From Leptolinea sp. UBA1437 (GTDB lineage: Bacteria > Chloroflexota > Anaerolineae > Anaerolineales > Anaerolineaceae), in the NCBI GenBank assembly GCA_002329625.1, contig DCTP01000087.1, forward strand, positions 4,355 through 9,879: DNA of 5,525 nt, in the 5' to 3' direction. The notes under the pieces are model-generated. The model saw nothing but the letters and a program-made list of their open reading frames with translations, did no database searches and was not told where the DNA came from. A program made the position numbers and the translations under genes. Positions 5,261 to 5,525 of this stretch are shown here, piece by piece. Position 1 is the stretch's first letter. Each line of letters begins with the position of its first letter.

Positions 5261-5525
5261 GGAGTACCTCCGCTTTCCAACGTTTTATAATATTGGATCG
5301 AAAACTCCGGCTGCGGCATATCCAGTGAAAATTTACAGGAAAATTCACCTGAATCGTCCGCTTCAAAAACCAATTTCCAATCCGTTGCGTGAGGATTGAC
5401 ATCAAACCCGAGCCATGTTTCCATCTCCACACCGGGGGGAATTGCTTGACTGCTTAGAAAAGGCACTCCCCATCGGTTACTGGCACTGATTCCTGCGGGG
5501 CCGTAAGAAATATATTCTGTTTTTT
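5257..5525 (-). CDS. DUF4352-like protein, paralogue of the next gene, N-terminal part outside window
   Basis: The reverse-strand frame is open from the window edge to a TGA at 5257-5259, giving the last 88 residues of a protein. An in-frame GTG at 5464-5466 is internal, since the coding frame continues upstream without a stop. The sequence parallels the C-terminal part of the next gene product: 'SNRWGVPFLSS' against 'NSRWETPNLNS', 'METWLGFDVNP' against 'LETFLIFDVHP', 'TDWKLVF' against 'TNFELIF', and a shared Cys near the end (FSCKFSL against PLCEVRI). I infer the same beta-sandwich domain and a local gene duplication. It carries an extra C-terminal tail of about 18 residues ('EFSIQYYKTLESGGTP'). 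Signal peptide and stalk, if present, lie beyond the window. The stop overlaps the next start by four bases (ATGA), so the two are one operon and probably translationally coupled. Confidence 0.75.
   Translation of the reverse strand, partial: KTEYISYGPAGISASNRWGVPFLSSQAIPPGVEMETWLGFDVNPHATDWKLVFEADDSGEFSCKFSLDMPQPEFSIQYYKTLESGGTP
5266..5271 (-). promoter_or_regulatory. Strong ribosome binding site GGAGGT of the secreted-protein gene
   Basis: On the reverse strand GGAGGT lies 5 nt before the ATG at 5258-5260 and 11 nt before a second in-frame ATG at 5252-5254, which favours the first. It is the only strong Shine-Dalgarno in the window. It is embedded in the last codons of the upstream gene (Gly-Gly-Thr-Pro-stop), so ribosomes ending there can reinitiate. 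Confidence 0.75.

Noticed and set aside
5464..5466. GTG as the start of a 69-residue standalone protein upstream of the secreted-protein gene
   Set aside because: The frame stays open to the window edge and the upstream codons (ending ASNRWG) align with the paralogue, so the GTG is an internal Val.
1..5525. CRISPR array, tRNA, insertion sequence, prophage or defence system
   Set aside because: I found no spaced direct repeats, no cloverleaf with a CCA-type end, no transposase or integrase motifs and no nuclease/helicase modules on either strand.

Overview
The window is most likely chromosomal DNA from a member of the Chloroflexota, probably class Anaerolineae, with a moderate GC content (mid-40s percent by eye). 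Three things point there, and all are inference from protein style rather than a marker gene: an FGE-like domain fused to a bacterial NBR1 (FW) Ig-like domain, a secreted protein with a Thr-Pro-Tyr spacer of the 'PTYTPAPTYT' kind, and a MurJ whose first helices read 'TLFNLVAGGALASAF'. The window holds no rRNA, tRNA, CRISPR array, transposase or phage gene. It is densely coding and has no gene-free stretch above about 120 bp.

Layout. At 1-753 (+) lies the C-terminal part of an FGE-like/NBR1-FW protein that begins upstream. At 754-873 is an intergenic stretch with a terminator-like A/U hairpin, then a TATAAT box framed by a 7-bp inverted repeat. At 874-2451 (+) is a UDP-galactopyranose-mutase-like FAD oxidoreductase. 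It converges, with a 14-bp gap, on a MurJ/MviN-family flippase at about 2466-4052 (-). A short divergent intergenic region with a second perfect TATAAT leads to a 128-residue two-helix membrane protein of unknown function at 4173-4559 (+). Its stop overlaps the stop of a secreted Thr/Pro-linker protein at 4556-5260 (-). That gene is the second of a translationally coupled pair; the upstream partner at 5257-5525 (-) runs off the window and is a visible paralogue.

How they fit together. Every gene looks connected with the cell envelope or surface: a polyisoprenoid-lipid flippase, a sugar- or lipid-modifying type of FAD enzyme, a small membrane protein, and three Ig-like or FGE-like proteins, at least one of them exported. 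Gene order does not define one operon, because strands alternate as +, +, -, +, -, -. The only clear co-transcribed unit is the 4-nt-overlapping pair at the right end. I see no convincing complete new defence or mobile system. The most unusual features are the tandem DUF4352-like pair, the non-catalytic-looking FGE-NBR1 fusion, and a MurJ homologue lacking several of the charged cavity residues known from E. coli MurJ.
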